Counted from the stretch's first letter, positions 16,473-25,289 are shown. The stretch is 60,595 nucleotides of DNA from CAYHPY01 sp964358485 (GCA_964358485.1 CAYHPY010000010.1:1-60595); one strand, 5' to 3'. Numbers and translations: made by a program. The notes: generated from the letters alone by a model not told the origin.

Positions 16473-16519
16473 GCCGGCAGGCCCCCCCACCCTGAGAGTT
16501 TCGCTGAAATTTTCAGTAT

Positions 16520-16560
16520 AATTAACATCGTCCAGACGATGCTAATTATTCTTATTTTAC
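16520..16560 (+). terminator. Hairpin terminator after the FecR gene
   Basis: AATTAACATCGTC (16520-16532) pairs with GACGATGCTAATT (16535-16547) with one G-T pair, followed by ATTCTTATTTT. The element lies in a markedly AT-rich stretch (about 16500-16580). A perfect palindrome CTGAAATTTTCAG (16504-16516) sits just before it. Confidence 0.7.
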
Positions 16561-16627
16561 AATCATTTATTGATATGACGCCCCTCCCCCCCGCAATCCC
16601 CTATAGTTTCGCGCGGATCGGGCCCCG

Positions 16628-17512
16628 ATGAACATCGCCCTGTTGGGCCTGGCCATTTCCTGCCTCTCGGTCCCCGCTTTACTGGTCCGCTTGGCCCGCG
16701 CCCCCAATGAAGCGATCGGCTTTTGGCGGCTGACGACGGTCGTGATTTTGCTGGCGCCCCTGGCTTGGGGCCGCCGCGGAAGCTGGGCCGCCCTGCCGGC
16801 CTTCGACCGGAAATCCACCTTCGGCGCAGGGCTCCTTTTCTTCATACACCTTTGGACTTTCGTCTACTCCGCCCAACACACCACCATCGCCCACTGCATG
16901 ATCGCTTTCTCCACCCATCCCTTGTGGACCGGCTTGGGCGCCCGGCTCTTTTTCGGCGAGGCGATCACCGGACGCCTGCTCCGGGCTTACGCCTTGGCCG
17001 CGCTGGGGGTTTGGGCCCTGTTCTCCGGCTCACACACGGGCGGAGGGGCCGGCCTGTTGGGAGACGCCGCCGGACTGCTCTCCGCCCTTTCCTTCTCCGG
17101 CTATGTCCTGGCGGGAAAAGGGGCCCGTCGCAAGCTAGACAACTCCGTCTTCGCCTTTCTTTGCAGCTTGGTGATGGCCGCATGCTTTCTGGCGGTCGGC
17201 GCGGCGCGGGGAATTCCCATGACGGGCTATCCCGGGGTGTTCTGGGCGGCCGTCGCGGGCCTGGCCGTGATCACTTCGCTGGGCGGGCACGCGCTGTTCA
17301 CCCATCTTCTGGCCGTGATGGACGTCAACCTCCTGAGCTGCGCCAAGCTGCTGGAGATTCCCCTGAGCGCGCTGGGCGCGTGGCTGATTTTCGGGGAAGA
17401 GCTGTCGGGGCGGACTCTGGCGTCCTTCGCCCTGGTGTCCGCCGCCGTGCTGGTGCTGATGATTCCCTCTCCCGGCGCGCCGCGCGCCGACCCGGCGGAA
17501 TTGGAGGAGTAG
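16628..17512 (+). CDS. EamA/DMT-superfamily transporter
   Basis: A 294-residue protein with about ten membrane helices in two EamA halves; the first half includes FWRLTTVVILLAPLAW and the second SLGGHALFTHLLAVMDVNLLS…IPLSALGAWLIFGEELSG. The motif FGEELSGRTL near the end is typical of DMT exporters for small metabolites. The substrate cannot be told from sequence. A TATAGT hexamer lies about 20 nt before the ATG. The last 13 codons (…PGAPRADPAELEE) are encoded by a 37-bp sequence that reappears after the next gene at 21928-21964. Confidence 0.85.
   Translation: MNIALLGLAISCLSVPALLVRLARAPNEAIGFWRLTTVVILLAPLAWGRRGSWAALPAFDRKSTFGAGLLFFIHLWTFVYSAQHTTIAHCMIAFSTHPLWTGLGARLFFGEAITGRLLRAYALAALGVWALFSGSHTGGGAGLLGDAAGLLSALSFSGYVLAGKGARRKLDNSVFAFLCSLVMAACFLAVGAARGIPMTGYPGVFWAAVAGLAVITSLGGHALFTHLLAVMDVNLLSCAKLLEIPLSALGAWLIFGEELSGRTLASFALVSAAVLVLMIPSPGAPRADPAELEE
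17472..17508 (+). repeat. 37-bp direct repeat, copy 1 (coding)
   Basis: The sequence CCGGCGCGCC…GGAATTGGAGGA is the last coding part of the DMT transporter gene and is repeated exactly at 21928-21964. The copies are 4456 bp apart and bracket the 1428-residue protein gene. Confidence 0.9.
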
Positions 17513-17552
17513 CCGGCTCGGGGGCCGACTCCCCGAAGCGGAGTCTCCCAGC

Positions 17553-17575
17553 ACTTCCGGGGAAGTAGTTTTAAA
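17553..17575 (+). terminator. Small hairpin terminator after the DMT transporter
   Basis: ACTTCC and GGAAGT form a 6-bp stem with a GG loop, followed by AGTTTTAAAA. A second stem, GACTCC…GGAGTC (17527-17545), lies just before. The stems are short, so this is a tentative intrinsic terminator. Confidence 0.45.
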
Positions 17576-17624
17576 ATTCCCACATGCCCAAAGGGAGGAA
17601 TACAAGATGTTGTAGGATTTCGGC

Positions 17625-20600
17625 ATGAATCTCAGAACCAGCGCGATAAAACTCCTGGCGCTACTGACGCTCGCCTCGACCTCGACGGCGGGGGCGCCCC
17701 TCTCCCGCGATGAGGTCCCAACCCCGCTTCTCCCTTGGGTACGATGGGCGCTCTCCGGGCACGAGGAAAGTCTTTGCCCCTTCTTTCAAGGAAACCCCGA
17801 AAAAAAGAACTGCGTCTGGCCCGGGGTCCTTACCCTTGAGCTCGGCGCCAAGGGCGGGCGCTTCAGCCAAGAAATCAAGGTCTTGGCCGATTCCTGGGCG
17901 GCCTTGCCTGGGGAGGCCGGCCGCTGGCCGCAGGAGGCGAGAACCGACGGGGCGCCGGTCGCCGTGATCCTTCGGGACGGCTTTCCCTCGGTGCGCTTGA
18001 AAGCCGGGACGCGGAGGCTATCTGGTTCTTTTCAGTGGGACTCCTTGCCGGAAATGATCCGAATCGCCCCGGAAACCGGACTTTTAACCTTGACCGTGTT
18101 GGGAAAGCCGGTCCCCTTCCCGGTTCGCGACGAACAGGGGAGGCTCTGGCTCCAGAAGGCCACGGGGCCGGAACGCGAAGAGAACCACATGGATGTGGCG
18201 GTCCACCGGCAGGTCTTGGACGAGGTTCCCCTTCTACTCCTGACGCAAATCAAGCTCCGCGTGTCCGGGAAGAATCGGGAAATGGTTTTGGGCAAAGCGC
18301 TCCCGCCGGGATTTGTTCCCATGTCCTTGGAGGGACCGTTGCCGGCCAAGATCGAGCGGGACGGCCGCCTGCGCGTCCAGGTGCGCGCCGGAACCTGGAC
18401 CATCCAGCTTGGCGCCCGCCACGAGGGCCCGGCGTCGGCGTTGAAATTAGGAGAGCCCGGGGGACCCTGGGACGCCGAGGAGGTCTGGGTCTTCGCGGCG
18501 AAAAACAATTTCCGGGTCGTTACCGTGGAGGGGCCGCCTTCCATCGATCCCCAACAAACCGAGCTTCCAAGCCAGTGGAAAACACTTCCGGCCTACCTGA
18601 TGAAGCCCGGAGCCGTCCTGAGCCTCGTGGAGAGACGGCGCGGAGACGCCGACCCAAAGCCTGATTCCATCGTCATCAACCGCAACCTTTGGCTCGACTT
18701 CAATGGACGGGGCCTTACCGCCCAAGACGCGATTACCGGGACCCTGAACCGAAGTTGGCGATTGGAAATGGGCCCGGAGACCCGCCTGGGCCGGGTCGCG
18801 ATCGGAGGGCAGGATCAATTCCTTACCGCGCTGGCCACGGGTGGTCCGGCCGGTGTCGAGGTCCGACAGGGGGCGGTCGATCTTTCGGCCGACAGCAGGA
18901 TCGAGAAGCGCGGTTGGAGCGTGCCGGCCGTGGGCTGGCGCCACGACTTCGAAAGCGCCGCCGGGCGGCTCAACCTCCCCCCGGGCTGGCGCCTCATTCA
19001 TGCCCGCGGGGTGGACTCGGCTTCTCCCACTTGGCTCAAAACCTGGACCTTGCTTGATATTTTCCTGGTCGTCATCCTGGGATTTGCCGTGGGCAGGCTC
19101 TGGGGCCGAGACTGGGGGCTTGTGGCCTTGGCGACGGGCGTCCTCTGCTGGCATGAGCCCGGGGCTTTGCGCTGGGTCTGGCTGTGGACTTTGGGGGCGG
19201 AAGCGCTGTGGCGGGTGCTTCCCGAGAGCGGCTTTCGGCTGACGATCCGCGCCCTGCGCTACGCGGCTTGGACCTGCGTGGCCCTGTGGGGCGTGCCGTT
19301 CCTGGTTTCCCAGGTCCGGGTAGGGTTCTATCCCCAACTCGAACAAACCGGCCGGGCGTTCGTGGGGAGCCCCTCCGCCCGACCCGACTCCGAATTAGGC
19401 TCCCCCAAGGGACCTCTACAAGAAGGCTTGCGGGGACTTGGAGCGGTCTCCGGGGGGGGCGGGGGGAAATTCAATTTCGATAAAGGGACCATGGCCCAGG
19501 CAATGGAAGAGGGTGAGAACGAAGAAGGAGACGAGTATGAGGACGGAGACGAGGATCAAAAGAATGACAATATAGCGCAACAAGCTCCGATGGGGCGTGC
19601 GCTCAAGGCACGCCCTGCTGCCCCGTCTCCCAGGCAATTGGGCTACCTTCACAAGGGCCGGGGAGCGCGGTCATCAGCCGCCGCCGGCAGGTCCCGGGAG
19701 TCCTATGCCGAAAACAAACAACTGCTGGAACTCGACCCGAAAGCCGCGGTGAATACCGGCCCCGGCATTCCGACTTGGTCCTGGAAGACGGTAAGCCTGA
19801 ACTGGCGAGGACCGGTGGGTAAAGACGAGCGGCTGGAGCTCTGGCTCATCGGACCGTTTGGAAATCTCATCCTGGCGCTAGGGCGGGCCGCGCTGACGGC
19901 GCTTCTGGCCTTGCTGGTATTCAATCTTCCGGTCGGAGACTGGCTTTCCAAAGCGCGCGCCGGGGCAAGTTCTTGGCGCGGGCTGTTGCCGGCGCTTTTC
20001 TTCGTCATGCTTCTTCCCTCCGCCCCGGCCCGAGCCCAATCCCTGCCAACCCGGGAACTCCTGGAAGAGCTTCGCCAACGAATGCTGGAACGGCCGGAAT
20101 GCGCGCCGTCCTGCGCCGAATTTCCCCGTCTACGCCTGGAGGCGTCCCCCTCTTCCTTGGTAGGACGGCTCGAAGTCCATGCCTTGGCCCAAACGGCGGT
20201 CCCCCTCCCCGGAGGGGGCAAGCAGTGGTCCCCCGCGCGGGTCCTCCTCGACGGGACCCCGGCCGGGGTCCGGCGCTCGGAGGACGGGTCCCTTTGGCTT
20301 TCCGTCGGACCGGGAACCCGCCAGGTCACTTTCCAGGGGCCCTTGCCGGAATCGGACTCCGTCTCGATTCCCCTTCCCATGAGGCCCCGCCGCGTCGAGG
20401 CGTCCGTGAGCGGCTGGACTTTGCACGGCCTCCAAGACGACGGCGCGCCCGAAGCTAACCTTCAGCTTTCACGCAGCCGCGGGAGAGCGGGGCCGGCCGG
20501 CCTCGAACAAGGGAGCCTTCCCCTTTTCCTCGAGGTCCGGCGCACCTTGCGCCTGGGTCTTTCTTGGGAAGTCGAGACCGTGGTGGAGCGCCGGACACCG

Positions 20601-21911
20601 CTTGGGTCGCCGGTCGTCCTTTCGGTTCCCTTACTGGAGGGAGAGTCGGTCATGTCCGCGGGTCTCAGGGTCGCCGGCGGCAAGGTCCAGCTCAGCATGG
20701 GTCCCCAAGAGGAATCGGCGGTGTGGACCTCAGTCATGGCGCCGACGGACCGCATCACCCTCAAGGCCCCGGCGGCGGCGTCCTGGACCGAGGTGTGGCG
20801 GTTGGAAGCCGGCCCAGTTTGGCACGCGGAGGCGGGAGGGATCTCGCCGATCCACCAGGAACCCGGCCCGGGACCGCGCGCACGGGAGTGGCGGCCCTGG
20901 CCGGGAGAGACCGTCGAACTCTCCCTGACGCGGCCGGAAGGGGTCCCAGGGCAGACATTGACTTTGGACCTGGCCCACCTCGCGTTTACTCCCGGTCTGC
21001 GCGCGACCGACGCAAATTTGACCTTGCGCTTGCGGTCGAGCCGCGGTGGGGAGCACGGTGTGACCCTACCCGAAGGGGCGGAGCTCCAATCCGTGCGCAT
21101 TGACGGAGCGCCGCTTCCACTGCGCCTGGAAGGCCGGGTCTTGAACCTTCCGGTCCAACCGGGTAACCGCGAAGCGTCCATCGTCTGGAGGCAGCCCCAG
21201 GGGGCCCGGCTTTTCCTACGCACCCCGGAGGTGAATGCGGGGGCCGAAACGGTCAACGCGTCGGTCTCGGTCGCGATGCCGGCGGAGCGCTGGACTTTGC
21301 TCGTCGGGGGACCCCGGCTGGGGCCCGCGGTCCTTTTCTGGAGCCTGCTGGCGGTCTTCGGCCTCGTGGCCGCGGGCCTGGGCCGCATCCCTTGGACCCC
21401 GCTCGGCCCGCGGGAGTGGTTCTTCCTTTTCCTCGGTTTGACTCAGGTGCCGGTTTGGTCCTCGGGCCTGGTCGCGGGCTGGTTGGTGGCGCTTGGCCTT
21501 CGCGGCGAGCGCCCGCCCAAAGAGGACCGCGAGTTCGATGTCGTCCAGGTCGCCTTGGCCTTTCTGACAATCGCCGCCCTCATGTGCCTGTTCCAGTCCA
21601 TCAAGCGCGGGCTCCTGGGCTTGCCCGACATGCAAATAACCGGCAACGGGTCGACCTCCCAACTCCTTGGGTGGTATCAGGACCGAAGCCCCGCAAGACT
21701 CCCCCGCGCCTGGGTGGTCTCGGTCCCCCTGATGGCGTACCGGCTAGTCATGTTGGCCTGGGCGCTCTGGCTCGCGCATGCTTTGCTTAATTGGCTCAAA
21801 TGGGGCTGGAAGTGCTACTCGGTCGGGGGACTCTGGCGGCCCCTGCGCTGGCGGGGGCCCAAGCCTTCGGACCAGGCTCCATCTCCTTCAAAGGGCCGAG
21901 AATCTCCTTAA
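17625..21911 (+). CDS. Large multi-pass membrane protein of unknown function (1428 residues)
   Basis: A signal peptide (MNLRTSAIKLLALLTLASTSTAG) is followed by a large beta-rich extracytoplasmic domain (25-470), a cluster of about four membrane helices (480-570), an acidic low-complexity loop (EEGENEEGDEYEDGDEDQ), two more helices (~750-800), a second extracytoplasmic domain (810-1225) and a C-terminal membrane region (~1230-1410). Both large domains have Trp-rich motifs such as SFQWDSLPEMI and WPGETVELSL. I recall similar long unnamed proteins in Proteobacteria but cannot give a function. The gene is flanked by an exact 37-bp direct repeat, which suggests it arrived as a unit. A strong AGGGAGGA precedes an ATG-TTG-TAG mini-frame at 17607-17615, just before this ATG. 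Confidence 0.8.
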   Translation: MNLRTSAIKLLALLTLASTSTAGAPLSRDEVPTPLLPWVRWALSGHEESLCPFFQGNPEKKNCVWPGVLTLELGAKGGRFSQEIKVLADSWAALPGEAGRWPQEARTDGAPVAVILRDGFPSVRLKAGTRRLSGSFQWDSLPEMIRIAPETGLLTLTVLGKPVPFPVRDEQGRLWLQKATGPEREENHMDVAVHRQVLDEVPLLLLTQIKLRVSGKNREMVLGKALPPGFVPMSLEGPLPAKIERDGRLRVQVRAGTWTIQLGARHEGPASALKLGEPGGPWDAEEVWVFAAKNNFRVVTVEGPPSIDPQQTELPSQWKTLPAYLMKPGAVLSLVERRRGDADPKPDSIVINRNLWLDFNGRGLTAQDAITGTLNRSWRLEMGPETRLGRVAIGGQDQFLTALATGGPAGVEVRQGAVDLSADSRIEKRGWSVPAVGWRHDFESAAGRLNLPPGWRLIHARGVDSASPTWLKTWTLLDIFLVVILGFAVGRLWGRDWGLVALATGVLCWHEPGALRWVWLWTLGAEALWRVLPESGFRLTIRALRYAAWTCVALWGVPFLVSQVRVGFYPQLEQTGRAFVGSPSARPDSELGSPKGPLQEGLRGLGAVSGGGGGKFNFDKGTMAQAMEEGENEEGDEYEDGDEDQKNDNIAQQAPMGRALKARPAAPSPRQLGYLHKGRGARSSAAAGRSRESYAENKQLLELDPKAAVNTGPGIPTWSWKTVSLNWRGPVGKDERLELWLIGPFGNLILALGRAALTALLALLVFNLPVGDWLSKARAGASSWRGLLPALFFVMLLPSAPARAQSLPTRELLEELRQRMLERPECAPSCAEFPRLRLEASPSSLVGRLEVHALAQTAVPLPGGGKQWSPARVLLDGTPAGVRRSEDGSLWLSVGPGTRQVTFQGPLPESDSVSIPLPMRPRRVEASVSGWTLHGLQDDGAPEANLQLSRSRGRAGPAGLEQGSLPLFLEVRRTLRLGLSWEVETVVERRTPLGSPVVLSVPLLEGESVMSAGLRVAGGKVQLSMGPQEESAVWTSVMAPTDRITLKAPAAASWTEVWRLEAGPVWHAEAGGISPIHQEPGPGPRAREWRPWPGETVELSLTRPEGVPGQTLTLDLAHLAFTPGLRATDANLTLRLRSSRGGEHGVTLPEGAELQSVRIDGAPLPLRLEGRVLNLPVQPGNREASIVWRQPQGARLFLRTPEVNAGAETVNASVSVAMPAERWTLLVGGPRLGPAVLFWSLLAVFGLVAAGLGRIPWTPLGPREWFFLFLGLTQVPVWSSGLVAGWLVALGLRGERPPKEDREFDVVQVALAFLTIAALMCLFQSIKRGLLGLPDMQITGNGSTSQLLGWYQDRSPARLPRAWVVSVPLMAYRLVMLAWALWLAHALLNWLKWGWKCYSVGGLWRPLRWRGPKPSDQAPSPSKGRESP

Positions 21912-21927
21912 ATCCTTTTCCTCCAGT

Positions 21928-21964
21928 CCGGCGCGCCGCGCGCCGACCCGGCGGAATTGGAGGA
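21928..21964 (+). repeat. 37-bp direct repeat, copy 2 (non-coding)
   Basis: An exact copy of 17472-17508, here 16 bp after the stop of the 1428-residue protein gene and outside any gene. It looks like the 3' end of the DMT transporter gene left behind after an insertion or duplication. Confidence 0.9.
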
Positions 21965-22006
21965 ATGACTTGACGGTCGGCGGTTCGAAAATTTAACCTT
22001 CCATCC

Positions 22007-22444
22007 ATGCTCTTTCTGGGACTGATCTTTTTTATCGTGTTCTGGGGACTTTGGTTCGGGCCGATCCGCCGGGCCTTTCTAAAAAGCCGGATAGCCCTCA
22101 ATCAAGCGCGGCGCGCGCCGGGAGAACTTGTGTGCCCCGAGTGCGGGGGCGTCCTGGCGCGGGAACCGGATTCCGGCATCGAGCATTGCCGTTGCGCGGG
22201 CTGCTCCAGCCGCTGGCTCGAGCGCGCCGCGCTGAAATCGGCGGTCGCCCGCAAGAACAAGCCGATGCGGGAATGGTTTCCGGAGGAAAACCGCAAAGCC
22301 CTCTCTTGCCCGAAGTGCGCGGGATCCATGCCGGGAGGGGTGTTTCGGGGCGAGGATTTCCCCGTCTATCAATGCTCGCCGTGCGCCGCCTTCTGGCTGA
22401 GCCGGGTCGAATGGATTTCCCTGGGGTTGCGGGTCTTGAACTGA
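22007..22444 (+). CDS. Membrane-anchored double zinc-ribbon protein
   Basis: A 145-residue protein with one N-terminal membrane helix (LFLGLIFFIVFWGLWFG) and two zinc-ribbon-like Cys clusters: CPEC…CRCAGC (residues ~43-66) and CPKC…CSPC (~101-126). The spacing CxxC…CxxC suits zinc binding by each ribbon. The function is unknown; such ribbons often mediate protein contacts. Its TGA overlaps the ATG of the next gene (TGATG), so the two are translationally coupled. Confidence 0.75.
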   Translation: MLFLGLIFFIVFWGLWFGPIRRAFLKSRIALNQARRAPGELVCPECGGVLAREPDSGIEHCRCAGCSSRWLERAALKSAVARKNKPMREWFPEENRKALSCPKCAGSMPGGVFRGEDFPVYQCSPCAAFWLSRVEWISLGLRVLN

Positions 22445-22854
22445 TGAATAGCCCGGGGTCGCCGCAAGTCTACGCGCTGTTTCTCGCCACCTTCATCGCG
22501 CCGGGCACGGGGCAGGCCTACAAGGGCCGCTGGAGGCGCGCCGGAGTCCTGCTGGCAGGCGCTTTCGCCTGGCTGATCCTCGCCCCTATCGTCTGGATAA
22601 AAATCCTTCCATTCCTGGGACTGGAAATTCCCCGCGTCTCCGTGGGCGGGCCTCCTTGGCAACTCATGGCGCCGAGCTATTTTTATTATCTGCTCGCCTT
22701 GGGAGCCGCCGCTGACGCCCTCCGGCTGCCGGCCCCGGAACCCGCGCCCGGCTCTTTTCTCAAGGCGGCGGCTTTCTTTATTTTCGGGTCGTTCTTGATC
22801 TTCGTCGGTCCTACTTTGCTCGTGTTCAGCCTGCAGGCCCTCTCGCGCCCCTAG
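22444..22854 (+). CDS. Small multi-pass membrane protein (TM2-like PGxGQxYxGR motif)
   Basis: A 136-residue protein with about four hydrophobic helices. Near the N terminus, APGTGQAYKGRWRRAG follows the pattern PGxGQxYxGxxxxG found in TM2-domain and DUF5683-type membrane proteins. The start ATG 22444 overlaps the stop of the zinc-ribbon gene by one base. The function is unknown; the coupling suggests a complex with the zinc-ribbon protein. Confidence 0.7.
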   Translation: MNSPGSPQVYALFLATFIAPGTGQAYKGRWRRAGVLLAGAFAWLILAPIVWIKILPFLGLEIPRVSVGGPPWQLMAPSYFYYLLALGAAADALRLPAPEPAPGSFLKAAAFFIFGSFLIFVGPTLLVFSLQALSRP

Positions 22855-22897
22855 GCCGGGATTGCTATGATGGCGTGACGCCCCACGGAGGAATCCC

Positions 22898-23563
22898 ATG
22901 AACCTTCTTTTGATTTTGGCCGCCGCTCTCTCCATGAACGCCTCGGCCGCGGACCTGTCGGGCACCGTGCTCGAAAGCAAGGACGCCGGCGGCTACACCT
23001 ATCTTCTTCTCAAGACCGCCTCCGGCGAGAAAAAATGGGCCGCGGTTCCCAAGACCAAGCTCAAAAAGGGCGACTCCGCGGTCGTCACCAATTCCAACGA
23101 CATGTACGATTTCGAGAGCAAGACCCTCAAGCGCAAATTCGACGTCATCACCTTCGGAACGCTGGGCAACGCCAAGGCGCCGCCCGCCGACCCGCACGCG
23201 GGCCTGGGCAAAGGCGGTCCGGCCTCCGCGTCCGGGCCCATCAAGGTGGCCAAGGCCGGGAGCCCGGAGGGCCGAACCGTCGGCGAGGTCTACGCCCAGA
23301 AGGCGGCGGTCAAAGGAAAGGAAGTGGTCGTCGCGGGGAAAATCGTCAAGTACAACCCGGGCATTCTGGACCGCAATTGGGCCCACTTGCGCGACGGAAC
23401 CGGGGATTCCAAGGACGGGAGCGACGACTTGACCGTCCTGCTCAAGGACGAGGCCAAGCTGGGCCAAGTCGTCACGGTCCGGGGCAAGGTCGTGCTCGAC
23501 AAGGACTTGGGCGGAATGTACAAATTCGCCGTGGTTCTCGAGGACGCCGTCCTCGTCAAGTAG
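22898..23563 (+). CDS. Secreted OB-fold protein (NrfJ-like domain plus second OB domain)
   Basis: A 221-residue protein with a signal peptide (MNLLLILAAALSMNASAAD). Residues ~20-90 (GTVLESKDAGGYTYLLLKT…WAAVPKTKLKKGD…FESKTLKRKFD) match the pattern of the NrfJ-type small OB-fold domain seen in secreted proteins. After a Gly/Pro/Ala linker, residues ~135-221 form a second OB-like domain (GKIVKYNPGILDRNWAHLRDGTGD…VVTVRGKVVLDKDLG). The domain is known from nitrite-reductase-associated proteins, but its ligand is not established. GGAGGA lies 6 nt before the ATG and TATGAT further upstream, so this gene has a normal leader. Confidence 0.75.
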   Translation: MNLLLILAAALSMNASAADLSGTVLESKDAGGYTYLLLKTASGEKKWAAVPKTKLKKGDSAVVTNSNDMYDFESKTLKRKFDVITFGTLGNAKAPPADPHAGLGKGGPASASGPIKVAKAGSPEGRTVGEVYAQKAAVKGKEVVVAGKIVKYNPGILDRNWAHLRDGTGDSKDGSDDLTVLLKDEAKLGQVVTVRGKVVLDKDLGGMYKFAVVLEDAVLVK

Positions 23564-23578
23564 ACGCCCGGCCGGACT

Positions 23579-23737
23579 TCAGCCCTTCTTGGACGCCTTG
23601 GCCTTCTTAAGACCCTTCTTGACGGCCTCCTGAATTCGCGAAGGGACGCCCTCCCCTTTTTCCGCGTCGCGGGGCGCATCGAGCTTCTCGGCGGGGAAAT
23701 CCTTGGGCTTGCGCTTGTCCCCGCCGGCGAAGCTCAC
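23579..23737 (-). CDS. 52-residue Lys-rich basic protein coupled to the S41 protease
   Basis: A short frame from GTG 23737 to TGA 23579. The start overlaps the protease stop as GTGA, the tightest type of translational coupling. The product begins VSFAGGDKRKPKDFPAEKL and ends AVKKGLKKAKASKKG: strongly basic, with a predicted amphipathic Lys/Ala helix at the C terminus (IQEAVKKGLKKAK). No signal peptide or cysteine. The tail recalls histone-H1-like or nucleic-acid-binding peptides, but this is composition only. The overlap and protein-like codon use are the main evidence that it is real. Confidence 0.6.
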   Translation of the reverse strand: MSFAGGDKRKPKDFPAEKLDAPRDAEKGEGVPSRIQEAVKKGLKKAKASKKG

Positions 23738-25230
23738 TTGGAAAGCAGTTCCAGACCTTTCTGCAGGACCGGGTCGGCCACCGCGGCGCCGTCGGCGGGC
23801 GCCCCCTGGACTTCCCGGAAGAGCTGTTTCATGATGTCGCGTTCTTGCTCCTGCGTCAAAACGATCAGATGGTCCGGCACCACGCCCCCGGTGTCCTTGA
23901 CCTTCTCGCGGGTCTTGGGATCGTGCTGGGCGTCGATGCTCCGGTCGCGGGGCGTGTACCAGCGGCCGATGGTGAGCTTGAGCGCCCGCCCCTGCTTGTC
24001 CGGCATGACGGACTGCATGGTTCCCTTACCGTAGGAGCGGCTGCCCACGACCATCGGGCCCAAAGCGTCCTGGACGGCGCCCGCCAGAATCTCGCTGGCG
24101 GAGGCCGAGCCGCCGTTGACCAGGATCACCAGCGGCATGCCCAGGAACTTTCCGTTTCCTTTGACTTCGTTGGTATACATCACCTGGCCCTTGTTCTTGA
24201 AGCGGACGATGGTCTCCTTGTCCTTCATGAACTCCGAGAGGATCGAGGACACGGAGTCCACCGTGCCCCCGGGATTGCCGCGGACGTCGATGATCATCTT
24301 CGCGGCGCCGGCGTCCCGGAGCTTTCCGATGGCGGCGATGAGTTCCTTGTCGCAGTCGGGGCTAAATTGCCCGAGGTAGATGTAGCCCACGCCCGGGGCC
24401 GCCATTTTAGAGTAAATGTTCTTGGTGGTCACCTGGCCGCGGATGATCGATATGGGAGGAAGGGCCGCGCCGGGGCGCTCCACCGTGATGGCCACGGGCG
24501 TGCCCGCCTTGCCCAAGGTTTTCTTGATGACGGCCTCGGACCCGCTTACTGGCGTTCCATCGACCGCGACGATCTTGTCGCCGGCCAAGAGCCCGGCTTT
24601 TTCCGCCGGCCCGCCTGGAATGACGATGTCGATGGACCCGTCCTCCCGCAAAATGACCCCGATGCCGACGAAGGAATTGTTCATCCCATCCTGAAAGCGC
24701 TTGAACTCGTCCTTGCTCCAATACACCGAAAAGGGATCGAGCATATTGCCGGCGGCCCCCTTAACCATGGCAGTGACCGTCTCGTCCCAATTCTTGGTCT
24801 TGGCGAATTCGGCCTTGGCCGTCGCGCCCAGATCTTCGATCGCCTTGTCCCAGACGGCGGCCGGGATGTCGTCGACGTAGTTGGCGTCGATGATCACGAG
24901 GTTGGACACCAGGCGCATCACATCCTCTTCCTTTAAGGTGATTTTTTTGGGGCTGGTCCGCGGAGGCAAAGTGGCCAACTCCGCCTGCACCATCTTCCGG
25001 AGCAGTTTGTCGACATGGGCGTCGGTCAGGTGGGGCGGCAGGCCCTTGTTTGGGTCCTTATACAGCGGGTTGGGGACCTGCTTGTAATCGGTTCGAAACA
25101 GCACCCCCGCCCCGGGGCCCGCGGCGGGGACCTCGACGGGTTCGGCGTGAAGCCAGCCCAGGGAGCTTTGGGCCGAGGCCAGTTGGGGGACCAGGAGGAA
25201 AACGAGGGAAAGCCGGGTGGAGAGGTTCAT
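23734..25230 (-). CDS. Carboxy-terminal processing protease (peptidase S41)
   Basis: A 498-residue periplasmic protease. A signal peptide (residues 1-20) is followed by a helical N-terminal region, a PDZ domain (~185-265; FVGIGVILREDGS, PGGPAEKAGLLAGDKI) and the S41 catalytic domain. The catalytic serine is in VNGGSASASEI (Ser375) and the general-base lysine in RSYGKGTMQ (Lys402), so the Ser/Lys dyad is intact. Members cut proteins from their C termini after PDZ recognition and act in envelope quality control. TACCCT lies 6 nt before the ATG. It forms an operon with the 52-residue basic protein. Confidence 0.93.
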   Translation of the reverse strand: MNLSTRLSLVFLLVPQLASAQSSLGWLHAEPVEVPAAGPGAGVLFRTDYKQVPNPLYKDPNKGLPPHLTDAHVDKLLRKMVQAELATLPPRTSPKKITLKEEDVMRLVSNLVIIDANYVDDIPAAVWDKAIEDLGATAKAEFAKTKNWDETVTAMVKGAAGNMLDPFSVYWSKDEFKRFQDGMNNSFVGIGVILREDGSIDIVIPGGPAEKAGLLAGDKIVAVDGTPVSGSEAVIKKTLGKAGTPVAITVERPGAALPPISIIRGQVTTKNIYSKMAAPGVGYIYLGQFSPDCDKELIAAIGKLRDAGAAKMIIDVRGNPGGTVDSVSSILSEFMKDKETIVRFKNKGQVMYTNEVKGNGKFLGMPLVILVNGGSASASEILAGAVQDALGPMVVGSRSYGKGTMQSVMPDKQGRALKLTIGRWYTPRDRSIDAQHDPKTREKVKDTGGVVPDHLIVLTQEQERDIMKQLFREVQGAPADGAAVADPVLQKGLELLSK

Positions 25231-25289
25231 CCTATAAGGGTAGGTAATCGGAAGACTGCTGACATGGGGCTACGGACCCGTTTTAACAT

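Noticed and set aside
14718..16490. 590-codon open frame on the minus strand across the FecR gene and repeats
   Set aside because: The FecR frame has a clear domain, membrane segment and sigma overlap. The antisense frame is open because of GC-rich codons and the frame-preserving 36-bp repeat; its product is low-complexity Ala/Gly/Pro.
21980..21995. GGTTCGAAA resembling a tRNA T-loop
   Set aside because: No matching acceptor, D or anticodon arms around it.
22051..22443. Longer frame for the TM2-like protein reaching back to 22051
   Set aside because: That part is a shadow of the zinc-ribbon gene; ATG 22444 overlaps its stop and starts the membrane protein.
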